Part shown: one piece after another, positions 1-10,800 of the stretch
Position numbering within the stretch: the first letter of the stretch is position 1
Layout of the letters: every line of letters starts with the position of its first letter
Source of the DNA: Alopecurus myosuroides
Lineage: Eukaryota > Streptophyta > Magnoliopsida > Poales > Poaceae
Assembly: GCA_028641055.1 (NCBI GenBank)
Contig: CM054062.1
Location: 236,604,376-236,668,375, forward strand
Direction of reading: 5' to 3'
DNA: 64,000 bases
Notes under the pieces: model-generated
Database searches by the model: none
What the model saw: the letters and a program-made list of their open reading frames with translations, nothing else
Told to the model about the DNA's origin: nothing
Position numbers and translations under genes: made by a program

Positions 1-468
1 TTAGATGATGGTTGGGAGCCTATCATTAAGATAAAAGTAAATGATTTCGATTGCGATGCTTTGTGTGATCTTGGTGCTAGTATCTATGTTATGCCTCAAA
101 CGCTTTATGATATGCTTGATCTACCACCATTGGAACACTGTTATTTGGATGTTCATCTTGCTGATAATGCTAAGAAGAAACCTCTCGGTAGAATTGATGG
201 TGTTCTTATTATGGTTAACAATAACCTTGCCCCTGTTGATTTTGTTGTTATGAAAATTGAATGCAATGCTTCTTGTCCTATTGTTTTGGGAAGACCTTTT
301 CTTAAAACTGTTGGTGCTATTATTGATATGAATGAGGGGAGTATTAAATATCAATTCCCCCTCAAGAAAGGTTTAGAAAACTTTCCTAGAGAGAAGATGA
401 AGCTACCTTTTGACTCTATTATTAGAGCAAGATATGATGTCGATGCTTCTTCACTTGAAAATACTTGA
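1..468 (+). CDS. Athila-type Gypsy protease domain, C-terminal end of gag-pro (partial)
   Basis: The frame is open from the first base of the window and ends at a stop at 468, so the N-terminal gag part lies outside the window. It encodes a retropepsin-like fold: an active-site motif DLGAS near residue 22 (the family norm is D-T/S-G, but DLGAS is common in grass Athila-type elements), then a flap region, and the typical ILGRPFLKT motif near residue 96. It ends in a basic tail. No reverse transcriptase or integrase follows; about 2.6 kb of non-coding sequence leads straight to the polypurine tract and LTR. The element therefore looks like a pol-less, non-autonomous Athila type (Sabrina- or WHAM-like), or an internally deleted copy. 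The domain is recognised from its motifs; the exact family name is inference. Confidence 0.8.
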   Translation, partial: LDDGWEPIIKIKVNDFDCDALCDLGASIYVMPQTLYDMLDLPPLEHCYLDVHLADNAKKKPLGRIDGVLIMVNNNLAPVDFVVMKIECNASCPIVLGRPFLKTVGAIIDMNEGSIKYQFPLKKGLENFPREKMKLPFDSIIRARYDVDASSLENT

Positions 469-3060
469 GTTGCCCTTTTATGCCTAGCTGAAAGGCGTTA
501 AAGAAAAGCGCTACCGGGAGACAACCCGTTTTATTTCGCTGTTTTCAACCCGTTTCTTTCGTTTTCTTTGGTGTGCTTTGCACTTGGGTGTTGTCTATTT
601 CCTTAGCAACCCCGCTGTATCTTTTCTTTTGTGTTTTTGTTGAGCCAAGTAAAGCCTCTAGTGGAAAGTTTAGGCTACATTTCGGATTTCTGCGCAGGAA
701 ACAGATTTCTGCTGTCCACTGTTTATTCCATAAAAAATCACAGAAAATTCAAATTGACGTGAATTTTTTTTCGCGTAATTCTGAGATATATACGCAACTT
801 TTCTTAGTTGACCACTTTTTGATTTGAGCAACAGAATTGTTTTGAAAAAATCGATCTTTGCCTGCTGTTCTGTTTTGACAGATTTCTGTCATTTATTGCA
901 TTTGCATCTTAATCTCTTTCTTTTGGTGTTCTTTTGAGAAAAAGAGTTTTAAAGAAGTTGTGACTGTAGAAAATGTGGTTTTGAGTGTTAGACATGTGTT
1001 GAAACTGAACCATGTGAATTTATTATTTCGATTGCACTAACGTTGCTAATGAAGAATTGTGAGAATTTTGGTGTGAAGGAAGTTTTCAGTGGTCAGGAGA
1101 AGAGGATGATATGATGTGATCAAGAAGAGTGAAAATCCTAAGATTGGGGATGCCCAAGGCATCCCCTTCTTCATCAACAAATTATCAGGTCACTTCTAGT
1201 GAAACTATATTTTTATTCGATCACATCTTATGAGCTTTACTTGGAGCGTCTTTTATTTTTGTTTTTGGTTTGTTTTTGTTTTTGCTTTCAGTTTGTTTTT
1301 ACTTTTTTAATAAGCTTGGTTGGACACCAGCATTATTTTATTGGAGAGTGACACTCTCCGTTTTTTCATGAGAATACTTTGTATTCTTAATCTCTGTCTA
1401 GCTGCTGCATTTATTTAGCTACTGTTTTGCATGCATCTCTTATTGGAGTTGTTAGTTTTAGTAGTGTTATGTGAGTACTCTCATGTTTGCTTGCTGTATC
1501 ATAAAGAGTATTTTTTTTAAAGCATGTTTTGTATGGTGCTTGTTGGGAGAAGAAAACTGCTGCTTGAAGTAGAATTTATAACAGTGCTAGTAGAAGCTTG
1601 TATAGACCGTGGCTAGAACTTTTTCATGCCATGCTAAATATTATTTTAGTTTTAAAGCCTTGTGGTTATTGGGTAGCATGAATAGCCACAAATAGCTGAG
1701 AGTGTTTAATATGTCTTGAAAGATTCATGAGTTGTTCTTGTCATAGTAAAGCATCAATATATGGTATTCTCTTTCGAATGTATTATTTGGTTGACTTGGC
1801 GCATGCTCACACCATGTTTATGACTACAAACCAGTCACGAATAGTCACCATGACCACTTAGTTTTTGAACTTATGATACTGCTTATGTTTTAATTAATGA
1901 TGCTTATGTCGCTATGCATGATTATGGATCTTATGCTCTCTTGATTTGTCGCTCCCAGTCTTTTGCTAGCCTCCACCTGTACTGAGTACGAGCTCTACTC
2001 GTGCATCCAAACTCCTTAAACTAAAGTTTTCCCATTGTGTACACCATACCTACCTACATGTGGTATTTAACTTCCACTCCAAGTAAATTGCTCATGTGTT
2101 ACCTTTAAATCCTTCAAAATTATTCCTGTTTTGTGTTCTTGTTTTTGCTCATGAGGACGTCAATAGAGAATCTTTATCTCACTTGTTGATTGGATTTCAC
2201 ACCCTGGACTAGTGGCTTCATCCGCTTATCCAAATGATAGAAGAGCTGGCAGCGGGGTGCCCAGCCCCAAATTAATACAAACAAATTCTCTTCACTATTT
2301 TGCCCCTGATTTATCAGTCAAAGCATAATTGTGTAAAAAAAGGAGAAAGAGGGATGACCTTCTACACCAGTTGCGTCCTTCACCATGGGAGCCACTCTTG
2401 TGAATCCAGTTGACTTGTGATGTATTGCATTGTTTGTTTACCATTCGTTGACCTTAACATACACCTCTCCTAAAATACAGACACTCAGTGTCAAACTTTT
2501 AATACCTCTGTTTAATAAAATAAAAGCTCTGGCACATGAGTGATCCCTGCTTCCCTCTGCGAATGGCCTTTCTTTTACTTTTATGTTGAGTCTCCATCTT
2601 CTAACTTTATGCACAGTTGGGAGAGCATTTTTGCCATTCTGAGTTCTATGTGCATTTGTCCCATAAACATCAATAATTACTTCATTATGTGATATTATTT
2701 GTTCTTAAATTATTTGCTCTAGTCTTCCTCATGAACTTTGAAGGTGTCCTAGCATTTATGTTTTGCCCCACTCTTAAGGACTAGCGAAATATCAATTTGA
2801 CATGCTTTCTCTATACCTGAAACAAACATCTACCTTTATTTGCATTATTATTCATGATCCTTTATTTTAGATACTCTTCGTGATGCAAAGCAATTACTAT
2901 GCTTTATTATTAAAGTTCGATTTATCATGTTTGTGTTTGAAGTTCTATGATCCCAGCATGCATATGCTTTTACATTAGATTGATGAAGTTTATGTTAGTA
3001 GCATGTCACCTCAGAAATTTTTGTGTTTTATCGTTTACCTACTCGAGGACGAGTAGGACT
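469..3060 (+). other. Long 3' non-coding internal region of the plus-strand Athila-type element
   Basis: This A/T-rich stretch has no credible coding frame. Parts of it recur, inverted and diverged, at 28493-29741 and 63473-64000, which are the 3' internal regions of two minus-strand Athila-type elements. For example, the segment around 1960-2010 matches the reverse complement around 29560-29620. Shared 3' regions next to related LTR starts show that all three belong to one superfamily. The 84-codon frame at 573-827 has no recognisable motif and I do not treat it as a gene. Confidence 0.8.
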
Positions 3061-3075
3061 AAGCTTGGGGATGCT
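3061..3075 (+). other. Polypurine tract of the Athila-type element
   Basis: The sequence AAGCTTGGGGATGCT lies directly before the LTR start TGATATGTCTCC at 3076, where the plus-strand primer for reverse transcription is expected. Related tracts precede the LTRs of the two minus-strand Athila-type copies (near 28500 and 63480). Confidence 0.75.
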
Positions 3076-3516
3076 TGATATGTCTCCAACGTAGAAAAGT
3101 TGTGCTGGAAACATTCTCGGAATTGGACCCCAGAAAGCCCGAAGTGCCTATTTTCCCCGGAAGCATCCAGAAGACCAAAGGAGATTCAAAGACGGGCACC
3201 AGGGGGCCACACCATAGGGTGGCGCTCCCCCCTGGCCACACCAGCTATGGGTGTGGGCCCCCTGGAGCTCCACCGCCTTTGCCCTTTCGCCTATTTAATC
3301 CCACCGGATGGAAAACCCTAGGCACCTGATCAAAAATCCCCGAAAAGTTCCGCAGCCGCCGTTACCGTCAACCCTAGATCAGGGGGTTATGAAGCTGTCT
3401 CCGGCACCCTGCCGGAGAGGAAATCATCACCGGAGGCCTCTCCATCGCCATGCCTGCCTCCAAAGTGATGCGTGAGTAGTTCATCCTTGACTACGGGTTC
3501 CTAGCTATAGCTAGAT

Positions 3517-4439
3517 TGTCGGGGGGTTACCCCCGAGTAGGGTAAAGACAGGTGGTAAAGGCCGCGTACGGAAGAGAGGTTTGGCCGAGTAGCCGACTAC
3601 CGGGTACTCGCTACCCGGCCGACTGCTACCCGGTCTCACCTCAAGATGGCCAGAAGGAGATATCAATCAGTTTCTACCATGTCGAGTAGAAGGTTTGGCC
3701 CGAGTACAATTGGCGGGAACATTTGGCGGGAAACTACTCGGGCAGGAAGTCAAAGGAGCCGTTCTGACACAGGATCCCGCGTATCCTGGGTCCGTACTTG
3801 GCAGCATTCGAACTACTGTTCACGTGGGGACGGTCTGTCTGACAGTGACAGCATGGAAGCAGTCGGTGGCAGGATAAGGGGGACCTACTCTGTGACTAGG
3901 TACAGTGATACCAGTCTGTCCCCTAGTTTTGCCCAACGACTTTACAGAAGCAGCCAAGACCAACGACCAAAGCTGTCAGCGGGTACTCGGAGAAAGGACA
4001 GTGTGGACACTATGTCGACACTTGTCCAGATTTGGACGTATCCGGCTAGGGCACCATGTATATAAGGTGCCCAGCCGCCTCCTGCGCGAGAGAGACTCAC
4101 AGATGCTCTTAGACGATCTCATTCCAGGCTCATTGAGAACCCTAGAAACCCTAAGTTCTTGACCTAGCTCTACTCGGAGAGGGGCAAGGGGCTACTCGGT
4201 AGCGATATCAGTTGTGTTGTACCTACTCGGAGAGACACCGTAATACATAGAGAAAGGCAGGAGTAGGGGTTTTACCTCCTCACGAGGGCCCTGAACCTGG
4301 GTATATCGTGTTGTTTGTGTTGTGTGGATCTTACCTCACGCGGCTACTGGTCGCGTGATCCCTCCCCGGACACCTCCAGCGTCCATCGTCCCCACATCTT
4401 TAGCCATCCCATGGCATCTGCCGTGACACCACCACGACA
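3517..4439 (+). repeat. 5' LTR of the complete Tat element
   Basis: The LTR begins TGTCGGGGGGTTACCCCC and ends CACCACGACA. The start is itself a short hairpin (GGGGGTTACCCCC). A TATA box lies at 4059-4066. The same sequence appears at 17856-18778 at a constant offset of 14,339 bases. Confidence 0.95.
4059..4066 (+). promoter_or_regulatory. TATA box of the Tat 5' LTR promoter
   Basis: TATATAAG sits about 350 bases before the first ATG of gag, with transcription expected to start roughly 30 bases downstream. The identical box lies in the 3' LTR at 18398-18405. Confidence 0.6.
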
Positions 4440-7400
4440 GTTGGCGCCCACCGTGGGGCCACCAGCGGCGCTGGCTGGGGTTTCTGTTCGGACGGGATCT
4501 TCTTCAGCGGAGCGCGTAGTTTGTGGCCTTGTCCACAGATTCGGCTCTTTCGACTTCGTCACCGACAACGCCGGCTGTTTCGGCGGCAAGGCCATGCCGG
4601 AGGGTGGCTCGGTGATCTCCTTCGGCTCGCATCTCGTCTACGTCGCCACCGTCGCCAACGACGCCTACCCCGAGCTGGTGCAAGACGCGGAGGATCCTCC
4701 CGCGGTTGTTGCTGCTCGCGGAAGGCCTGCATGCAGCTCCGCGTGCTGTGCTGAGGTGATGGTGACGGGCGTGGCGGCAAACGTTGGCGCAGCTGCTACT
4801 GGCGCTGCGGCCGTCGTCGAGGAGGTTGACGACCCGCCCGCGGGTGGCAGGACACGCCGGCCCTACGAGAAGGAGTGCAACCTGCCGCCTTCCACGTCTA
4901 CGGTCATCCCCGCGTCAGCTGCGCGAACCGGGATGCCCACTCCAACCGACCTCGAGCTCCTAGCCGAGAGGGAGCAGCTCGAGCGGCAACGCCAGGAGCT
5001 GCTCGCCGAGCAGGCGGAGTTGGAGAAGATCAGGTTGGAGCTGAGCCTGGACCAGCTCGAGTACAACAAGGCTCACGGCTTCACGCCGGTGGCCAGGAGG
5101 CCCAGCAGGGTAGGCGCAACGCGGCGCAACCTAGGCGCCGAGATGGCGACTGTGGCGGAGGAGCCCGCGCAGTCGGCTACCGCGAACACCTTCACAAGGC
5201 CAAGGTACAGCACACCCGCCAAGACCCTGCGAGCTGCGGAGGCTGTGGCTGCCGAGTTGCCGCGCCTAGAGGGAGAGGCGCGTCGCAGGCAGCAGGAGAG
5301 GCTAGGCGAGCTGGTGCTGGAAGCTGCCAGGCAGAACGAGGAGTTCCGGAAGGCCAACCCGGGAGCTGGAGCTTCGCAAGTGGTTCATTCGCACGCGGCT
5401 AGATCTAACGATCAAGCCTCATCTCCGCATCCTAGCCGCGAGAAGAGCCGCAGCGGGCGTACGGGTAGAGACAGGCAAATGCAGGTGTATGACCCGGCTG
5501 CTGCCGCGAAACAGGTTGCTGTGCCGCAGCAGCCCGGGCAGGAACACAACGCTGCAAGAGCAGGCTCTCAAGCCCACCAAGCTCAAAGCCGTGTCCGAGA
5601 AGCCGCACGTCCGGGTACTTCTCGGCAACCCGCAGCTCCGCCTACTCGGCAGAGGCAGCAGCCACGCCCAGTGGCACCAGTCGTCAACCCGGTGGAGCAG
5701 CCTGCTGCTATGCAGGTGGATAGGTATGATGATGGTTACTCGGCTATGGAGATGGCTGGTTATGACATCCATGACCGTGTGGGTGAGCGCGTGTTGGCGC
5801 CTGGAGATGCAAGGCACCAGCTGGACCGCATCAGCTTGTCGGCGCGGCTTGAGAACACGGGTCCTCCTGGCCCCGAGTGCTTTGGCCCGCGCATCATGAA
5901 CGAGCCGTCCGTGAAGGGCTTTCAGCTCGCGAGAGGCACCAAGAGCTACAATGGTAGCACCAAGCCTGAAGATTGGCTCAACGACTACGTCACCGCGGTC
6001 CATATCGCGAATGGCAACAGGAGATGGGCGGTACGCTATGTGCCGCAGATGCTAGAGGGTCCAGCTCGCACTTGGCTCAACAACTTGCCCAAGAACAGCA
6101 TTAACTGCTGGCTGGACTTCTCGGATGCCTTCATCAGCAACTTCACCAGCACCTACAAGAGGCCGAATAGGCCACAGCAGTTGTCGGCTTGCCGGCAGCG
6201 AGAAGACGAGACGGACCGCGAGTACCTTACTCGGTGGAGCACCTTAAGGAACACCTGTGAGGGTGTGAATGAAGCGCAGGCCATCACTTGGTTTGCGCAG
6301 GGTTGCCGACATGGCAGCATGCTGTGGCAGAGATTGCAGAGGGAGATGCCCAACACCCTGGCCGAGACCATCAAGATCGCGGATCAGTACGCACTCGGCG
6401 ATCCTACTCAGCCACTGATGGATTCCTCTGAGCCGAGAAGAAACTTCAGCAGCGGCAAGCGCAACGAGTTTCGCAACAAGCGCCGAGTAGATACTCGGTA
6501 TGATCCCGAAGAGGTGAATGCAGTGAATGTCGGAGGCGGTGGTGGCCAAAGGCAAAAACCTGCTGGAGCCTACGGGCAGAACCAGAAGCAGGGCCAAGGC
6601 AACAAGAAACCGTTCCGCACTGCGCAGCCGAGTAGCGGGAACTCCGAGCAGCCGAAGAAGTTTGTCTTCGATGACATGAAGGATGGCCCATGCAGCTTTC
6701 ACACTCATCACCCCTCAAGGCCTGCGAACCACACTACTCGGCAATGCGAATGGTGGGATGTGATCAAGAGTGATGGCTTGCCTCCTCCACCTCCTTTGCC
6801 AGCCGCGAATGCCACTGTTCATCCTACTCGCGCTCCTGCAGCTCGGCCGCCAGTGTACCCGAGAAGAGAAAATGTCAACCAGGTGGCTTTAGGAGCCAAC
6901 CAGAACTTCAACAACGAGAGATACCGCAACAACAACAACAACAACTACAACCGCAACAACAACAACAGAGGCAACAACAACTATCAGGGCAACAACAATG
7001 GCAACAATGGGGGCAATGGCCCTAACCAGTACCAAGAGCACCATGAGAGCTATATGATCTTCACTTCCGAGGCAGTCGACAAGCAGTCACAGCACAGGCG
7101 GGCCATGGAGGTCAATGCAGTAATTCCGGCTGTCCCTCACTACATGTACTGGTGCGACCAGGAGATCAGGTGGACTCGGGCAGATCACCCCAAGGTGATG
7201 CCCAATCCGGGTACCTATGCCTTGGTACTGGATCCCACCTTCTTGGGCCCCGAGAAGAATGTGAGGTTCAGCAAGGTGCTGATCGACAACGGCAGCAGCA
7301 TCAACATTGTGTACAAGGACACACTCGAGAAGCTTGGCCTGGCCGAGAACATGATGCTGCCCAGCAAGACCACTTTCCATGGCATCGTGCCCGGGATCTC

Positions 7401-7866
7401 CTGCAACCCGATTGGCCGAGTGTGGATTGATGTGCTATTCGGTACTCGGGAGAACTGCCGCACTGAGCGCCTGCAGTTTGAAGTGGTGGATCATCAGAGC
7501 CCCTATCATGCTCTACTCGGCAGGCCTGCTCTGAGCAAGTTCATGGCCTCCACTCATGTGGCTTACCTGAAGATGAAGATCCCCGGGCCCAATGGCATCA
7601 TCACCATCTCAGGAGATTACAAGAAGTCCATGGAGTGTGCCTCTGCTAGCTCTCAGCTGGCGGAATCGATGGTGATTGCTGCCGAGAAGAAGAAGATGTA
7701 CGAGGTGGTGGCCATGGCTCAGTCCGCACAAGCTGGCGCACAAGGTGTGCCGAGTACTCAGCATGGTACTGCTTTCCAAGCTGCCAAGGAGACCAAGACT
7801 GTCCAGGTTGACCCCGAGTTCCCGGAGCGCGTGGCCATCATTGGTGCCGGGTTGGCGGAGAAATAG
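4411..7866 (+). CDS. Tat gag-protease polyprotein
   Basis: The frame starts at the first ATG (4411), which lies inside the LTR 29 bases before its end, and runs through the primer binding site. An alternative start is the ATG at 4593. The N-terminal third is Ala/Glu/Arg-rich with a likely coiled coil around residues 180-220. The capsid-like retrotransposon gag domain spans roughly residues 500-680 (motifs PEDWLNDY and ARTWLNNLP). An Asn-rich low-complexity run encoded near 6930-7010 precedes the protease, whose catalytic motif reads DNGSSIN with a later ALLGRPAL motif. The frame ends at TAG 7864-7866, and the pol frame continues in the same phase directly after. Assembly into particles and polyprotein cleavage are expected roles from the family. 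Confidence 0.85.
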   Translation: MASAVTPPRQLAPTVGPPAALAGVSVRTGSSSAERVVCGLVHRFGSFDFVTDNAGCFGGKAMPEGGSVISFGSHLVYVATVANDAYPELVQDAEDPPAVVAARGRPACSSACCAEVMVTGVAANVGAAATGAAAVVEEVDDPPAGGRTRRPYEKECNLPPSTSTVIPASAARTGMPTPTDLELLAEREQLERQRQELLAEQAELEKIRLELSLDQLEYNKAHGFTPVARRPSRVGATRRNLGAEMATVAEEPAQSATANTFTRPRYSTPAKTLRAAEAVAAELPRLEGEARRRQQERLGELVLEAARQNEEFRKANPGAGASQVVHSHAARSNDQASSPHPSREKSRSGRTGRDRQMQVYDPAAAAKQVAVPQQPGQEHNAARAGSQAHQAQSRVREAARPGTSRQPAAPPTRQRQQPRPVAPVVNPVEQPAAMQVDRYDDGYSAMEMAGYDIHDRVGERVLAPGDARHQLDRISLSARLENTGPPGPECFGPRIMNEPSVKGFQLARGTKSYNGSTKPEDWLNDYVTAVHIANGNRRWAVRYVPQMLEGPARTWLNNLPKNSINCWLDFSDAFISNFTSTYKRPNRPQQLSACRQREDETDREYLTRWSTLRNTCEGVNEAQAITWFAQGCRHGSMLWQRLQREMPNTLAETIKIADQYALGDPTQPLMDSSEPRRNFSSGKRNEFRNKRRVDTRYDPEEVNAVNVGGGGGQRQKPAGAYGQNQKQGQGNKKPFRTAQPSSGNSEQPKKFVFDDMKDGPCSFHTHHPSRPANHTTRQCEWWDVIKSDGLPPPPPLPAANATVHPTRAPAARPPVYPRRENVNQVALGANQNFNNERYRNNNNNNYNRNNNNRGNNNYQGNNNGNNGGNGPNQYQEHHESYMIFTSEAVDKQSQHRRAMEVNAVIPAVPHYMYWCDQEIRWTRADHPKVMPNPGTYALVLDPTFLGPEKNVRFSKVLIDNGSSINIVYKDTLEKLGLAENMMLPSKTTFHGIVPGISCNPIGRVWIDVLFGTRENCRTERLQFEVVDHQSPYHALLGRPALSKFMASTHVAYLKMKIPGPNGIITISGDYKKSMECASASSQLAESMVIAAEKKKMYEVVAMAQSAQAGAQGVPSTQHGTAFQAAKETKTVQVDPEFPERVAIIGAGLAEK
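4442..4460 (+). other. Primer binding site of the complete Tat element
   Basis: TGGCGCCCACCGTGGGGCC begins two bases after the LTR end. The same site is found in the pol-deleted Tat element (complement at 45171-45189). I do not assign the tRNA species. The site is read in frame as part of the gag open frame (residues QLAPTVG). Confidence 0.7.
7864..7866 (+). other. In-frame TAG between protease and reverse transcriptase
   Basis: This is the only stop separating gag-protease from pol; both sides share the same frame. A CAG to TAG change by deamination of a methylated cytosine (CHG context) would explain it. Programmed readthrough is the alternative. Confidence 0.8.
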
Positions 7867-10800
7867 GAAAGCGCGCTCATCCACTTCCTCCGTGAGAATC
7901 GGGACGTGTTCGCCTGGACCAATGAAGATCTACCAGGGGTCCCGAGGGAGTTGGTTGAGCACTCTTTGCATGTGCGTCCTGACGCCAGGCCCGTGAAGCA
8001 GGCCTTACGCCGTTTCGGGGATGAGAGAAGGAAGGCCATCGGTGATCAAATCACCAAGCTGCTGATCAGTAACTTCATCATGGAGGTGCTGCACCCGGAC
8101 TGGTTGGCCAACCCGGTCATGGTCGAGAAGAAAAAGGAAGATCCCGAGGCTGCCACCGCATGGCGCATGTGTGTCGACTACACCGACTTGAACAAGGCAT
8201 GCCCCAAGGATCCTTTCCCGCTACCTCGCATCGATCAGGTGATCGATTCCACTGCCGGCTGTGAGCTGTTGTCTTTCATAGATGCCTACTCTGGTTTCCA
8301 CCAGATTGCACTCAACCCTGCTGATCAAATAAAGACTGCTTTCATTACCCCGTACGGGGCTTATTGCTATCGTGTCATGTGTTTTGGCCTGAGGAATGCG
8401 GGTGCAACCTATCAGAGATGCATGCAGAAATGCTTGCACGACCAACTCGGCAAGAATGTGCAGGTGTACGTAGATGACATTGTCATCAAAACGAATAAAA
8501 CACATACTCTGCTTGCCGACTTGGAGGAAACCTTTGCTAACCTACGCAGGTACAAAATGAAACTGAATCCGAGTAAGTGCACCTTTGGTGTACCAGCTGG
8601 AAAGCTACTCGGCTTTCTCGTTTCTAGTCGGGGCATTGAAGCCAATCCGTCTAAGATAAAAGCTATTGAAAGCATGTCTTTGCCGAGATCATTGAAAGAT
8701 GTGCAGAAGTTCACTGGTTGTTTGGCATCTCTGAGCCGTTTCCTGGGCCGAATGGGCGAGAAGGCTCTACCTCTGTACCAGCTGATGAAGAAAAGCGACA
8801 AGTTTATCTGGACTCCGCAGGCGGATGTGGCATTCAATGAGCTGAAAGCAATGCTGGCTAGTGCTCCCGTCTTGGCTAGTCCGCTACCCAAGGAGCCTAT
8901 GCTGCTGTACATTGCCGCGACTAACCGAGTAGTCAGCGTGGTGATAGTGGTGGAGCGAGAAGAAGAAGGCAAGAGTGTGCAGCGCCCAGTCTACTATCTC
9001 AGTGAAGTGCTGTCCAGTTCCAAGCAAAACTATCCGCATTACCAGAAGATGACATATGGTGTGTACCTGGGCGCCAGGAAGCTGAAACATTACTTCCAGG
9101 AGCATCCCATCACTGTTGTGAGCTCAGCTCCCATCTCGGACATCATGGGTAACAAGGAGGCGAGTGGCAGAGTAGCCAAGTGGGCGATTGAGCTAGCCGC
9201 GTACGCTCCCGCGTATACGAGAAGAGAAGCAATCAAGTCTCAGGTGCTGGCAGAATTTCTTGTCGACTGGGCCGAGATGCAATATGAACCTCCTGCTCCA
9301 GTCTCAAACTACTGGAAGATGCACTTTGATGGCTCAAAGGTGAAAGAGGGCCTTGGTGCTGGCGTTGTGCTTACATCGCCCAAGCGGGATCAGCTCAAGT
9401 ATGTGTTGCAGATTCATTTCAAGGCATCCAACAATGTCGCCGAGTACGAGGCAGTTGTGCATGGTTTGCGGGTAGCAAAGGAGGTTGGTGTGCAGCGCAT
9501 TATCTGCTATGGCGACTCCGATCTGGTGGTGCAGCAAGTCTCAGGTACCTGGGATGCCTTGGATGCCAACATGGCGTCGTATCGCTTCCTGGTGCAGTCA
9601 ATGACTGGGTTTTTCGAAGGCTGTGAGTTCCAGCACATTCACCGAGCAGAAAACGAAGCAGCAGATGAGCTGTCCAAGTTGGGATCTTCTCGGCAGTCCA
9701 TCCCGGCAGGGATTGCCTTGGAGCATTTGAGGAAGCCATCCATCAAGCCTTCCCCCAACTCGGAATCTATCTTTGTTCCCTCTCTGCCAAGTGAAGAATC
9801 AGACCCAATGGAGATTGACTGGGAGAGTGCTGCAGGGAACCCGGGGACTGCCGTTCCCTACTCGGGGACTGCCACTCCCTACTCGGGGACTGGCGTTCCC
9901 TACTCGGGGACTGCCACTCCGTACCCGGGGACTGCCACTCCCTACCCGGGGACTGCCATTCCTTACCCGGGGACTGCCATTCCTTACTCGGGGACTGCCG
10001 CCCTCAACCCAGAAGCTGTTGCATTCATTGAAGAAGTTCTCGCCAATCGATCTGGGCTGCAGAGAAGCGCTCCTACTCCTCCTGTGCAACCACCAGAGCC
10101 TGTCCCAATGGAAATGGACGAACCAGTGTTTCCCGTGCGGGAGACACCGAATTGGGCAATGCCCATATTATCCTTTCTAAGGGACGGTACTTTACCCGAA
10201 GATGAGGTGACCGCGAGGCAGATTCAGAGAAGATCCAAGGGCTACGCCTTAGTCCGAGACGTGCTGCACAAGAGAAGTGCCACTGGTGTGCTGCAACGCT
10301 GTGTGAGCCCAGAGGAAGGAGAAGAAATCCTGGTGGAGATACATCAAGGGGAATGTGGGCATCACGCCTCTTCTCGGGCTTTAGTCAAGAAAGCTTTTCG
10401 GCATGGCTTCTACTGGCTCACTGCATTGCAGCAAGCTGAGGACATTGTGAGGAAGTGCGCCGGCTGCCAGATGTTCGCAAGTAAGATTCACATGCCAGCA
10501 TCCGAGTTGAAAACAATTCCTATCACATGGCCGTTTGCTGTTTGGTGCTTGGATATGGTTGGTCCTTTCAAGCCGGCTAAGGGCAATATGACACATATCT
10601 TGGTCATGGTGGACAAGTTCACCAAGTGGATCGAGGTGAAGCCTATTCGGAAGTGCGATGGAGTCACAGCTGTGAAGTTTGTGAAAGATGTGATCATGAG
10701 ATATGGCTACCCGCACAGTATCATCACCGACAACGGCACCAACTTTGCAGAGGGGGCAATGGTGCGATTCTGCAGAAATAAGCATATCCGACTAGACGTT

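Noticed and set aside
573..827. An 84-codon frame after the Athila protease.
   Set aside because: No motif and no support from the inverted relatives; it lies in 3' non-coding sequence.
5419..6003. A 194-codon minus-strand frame within gag.
   Set aside because: It is a shadow of the GC-rich gag coding sequence with no motif of its own.
9843..10010. A short regular repeat that could be mistaken for a CRISPR-like array.
   Set aside because: The units are directly tandem with no spacers and stay in frame inside pol.
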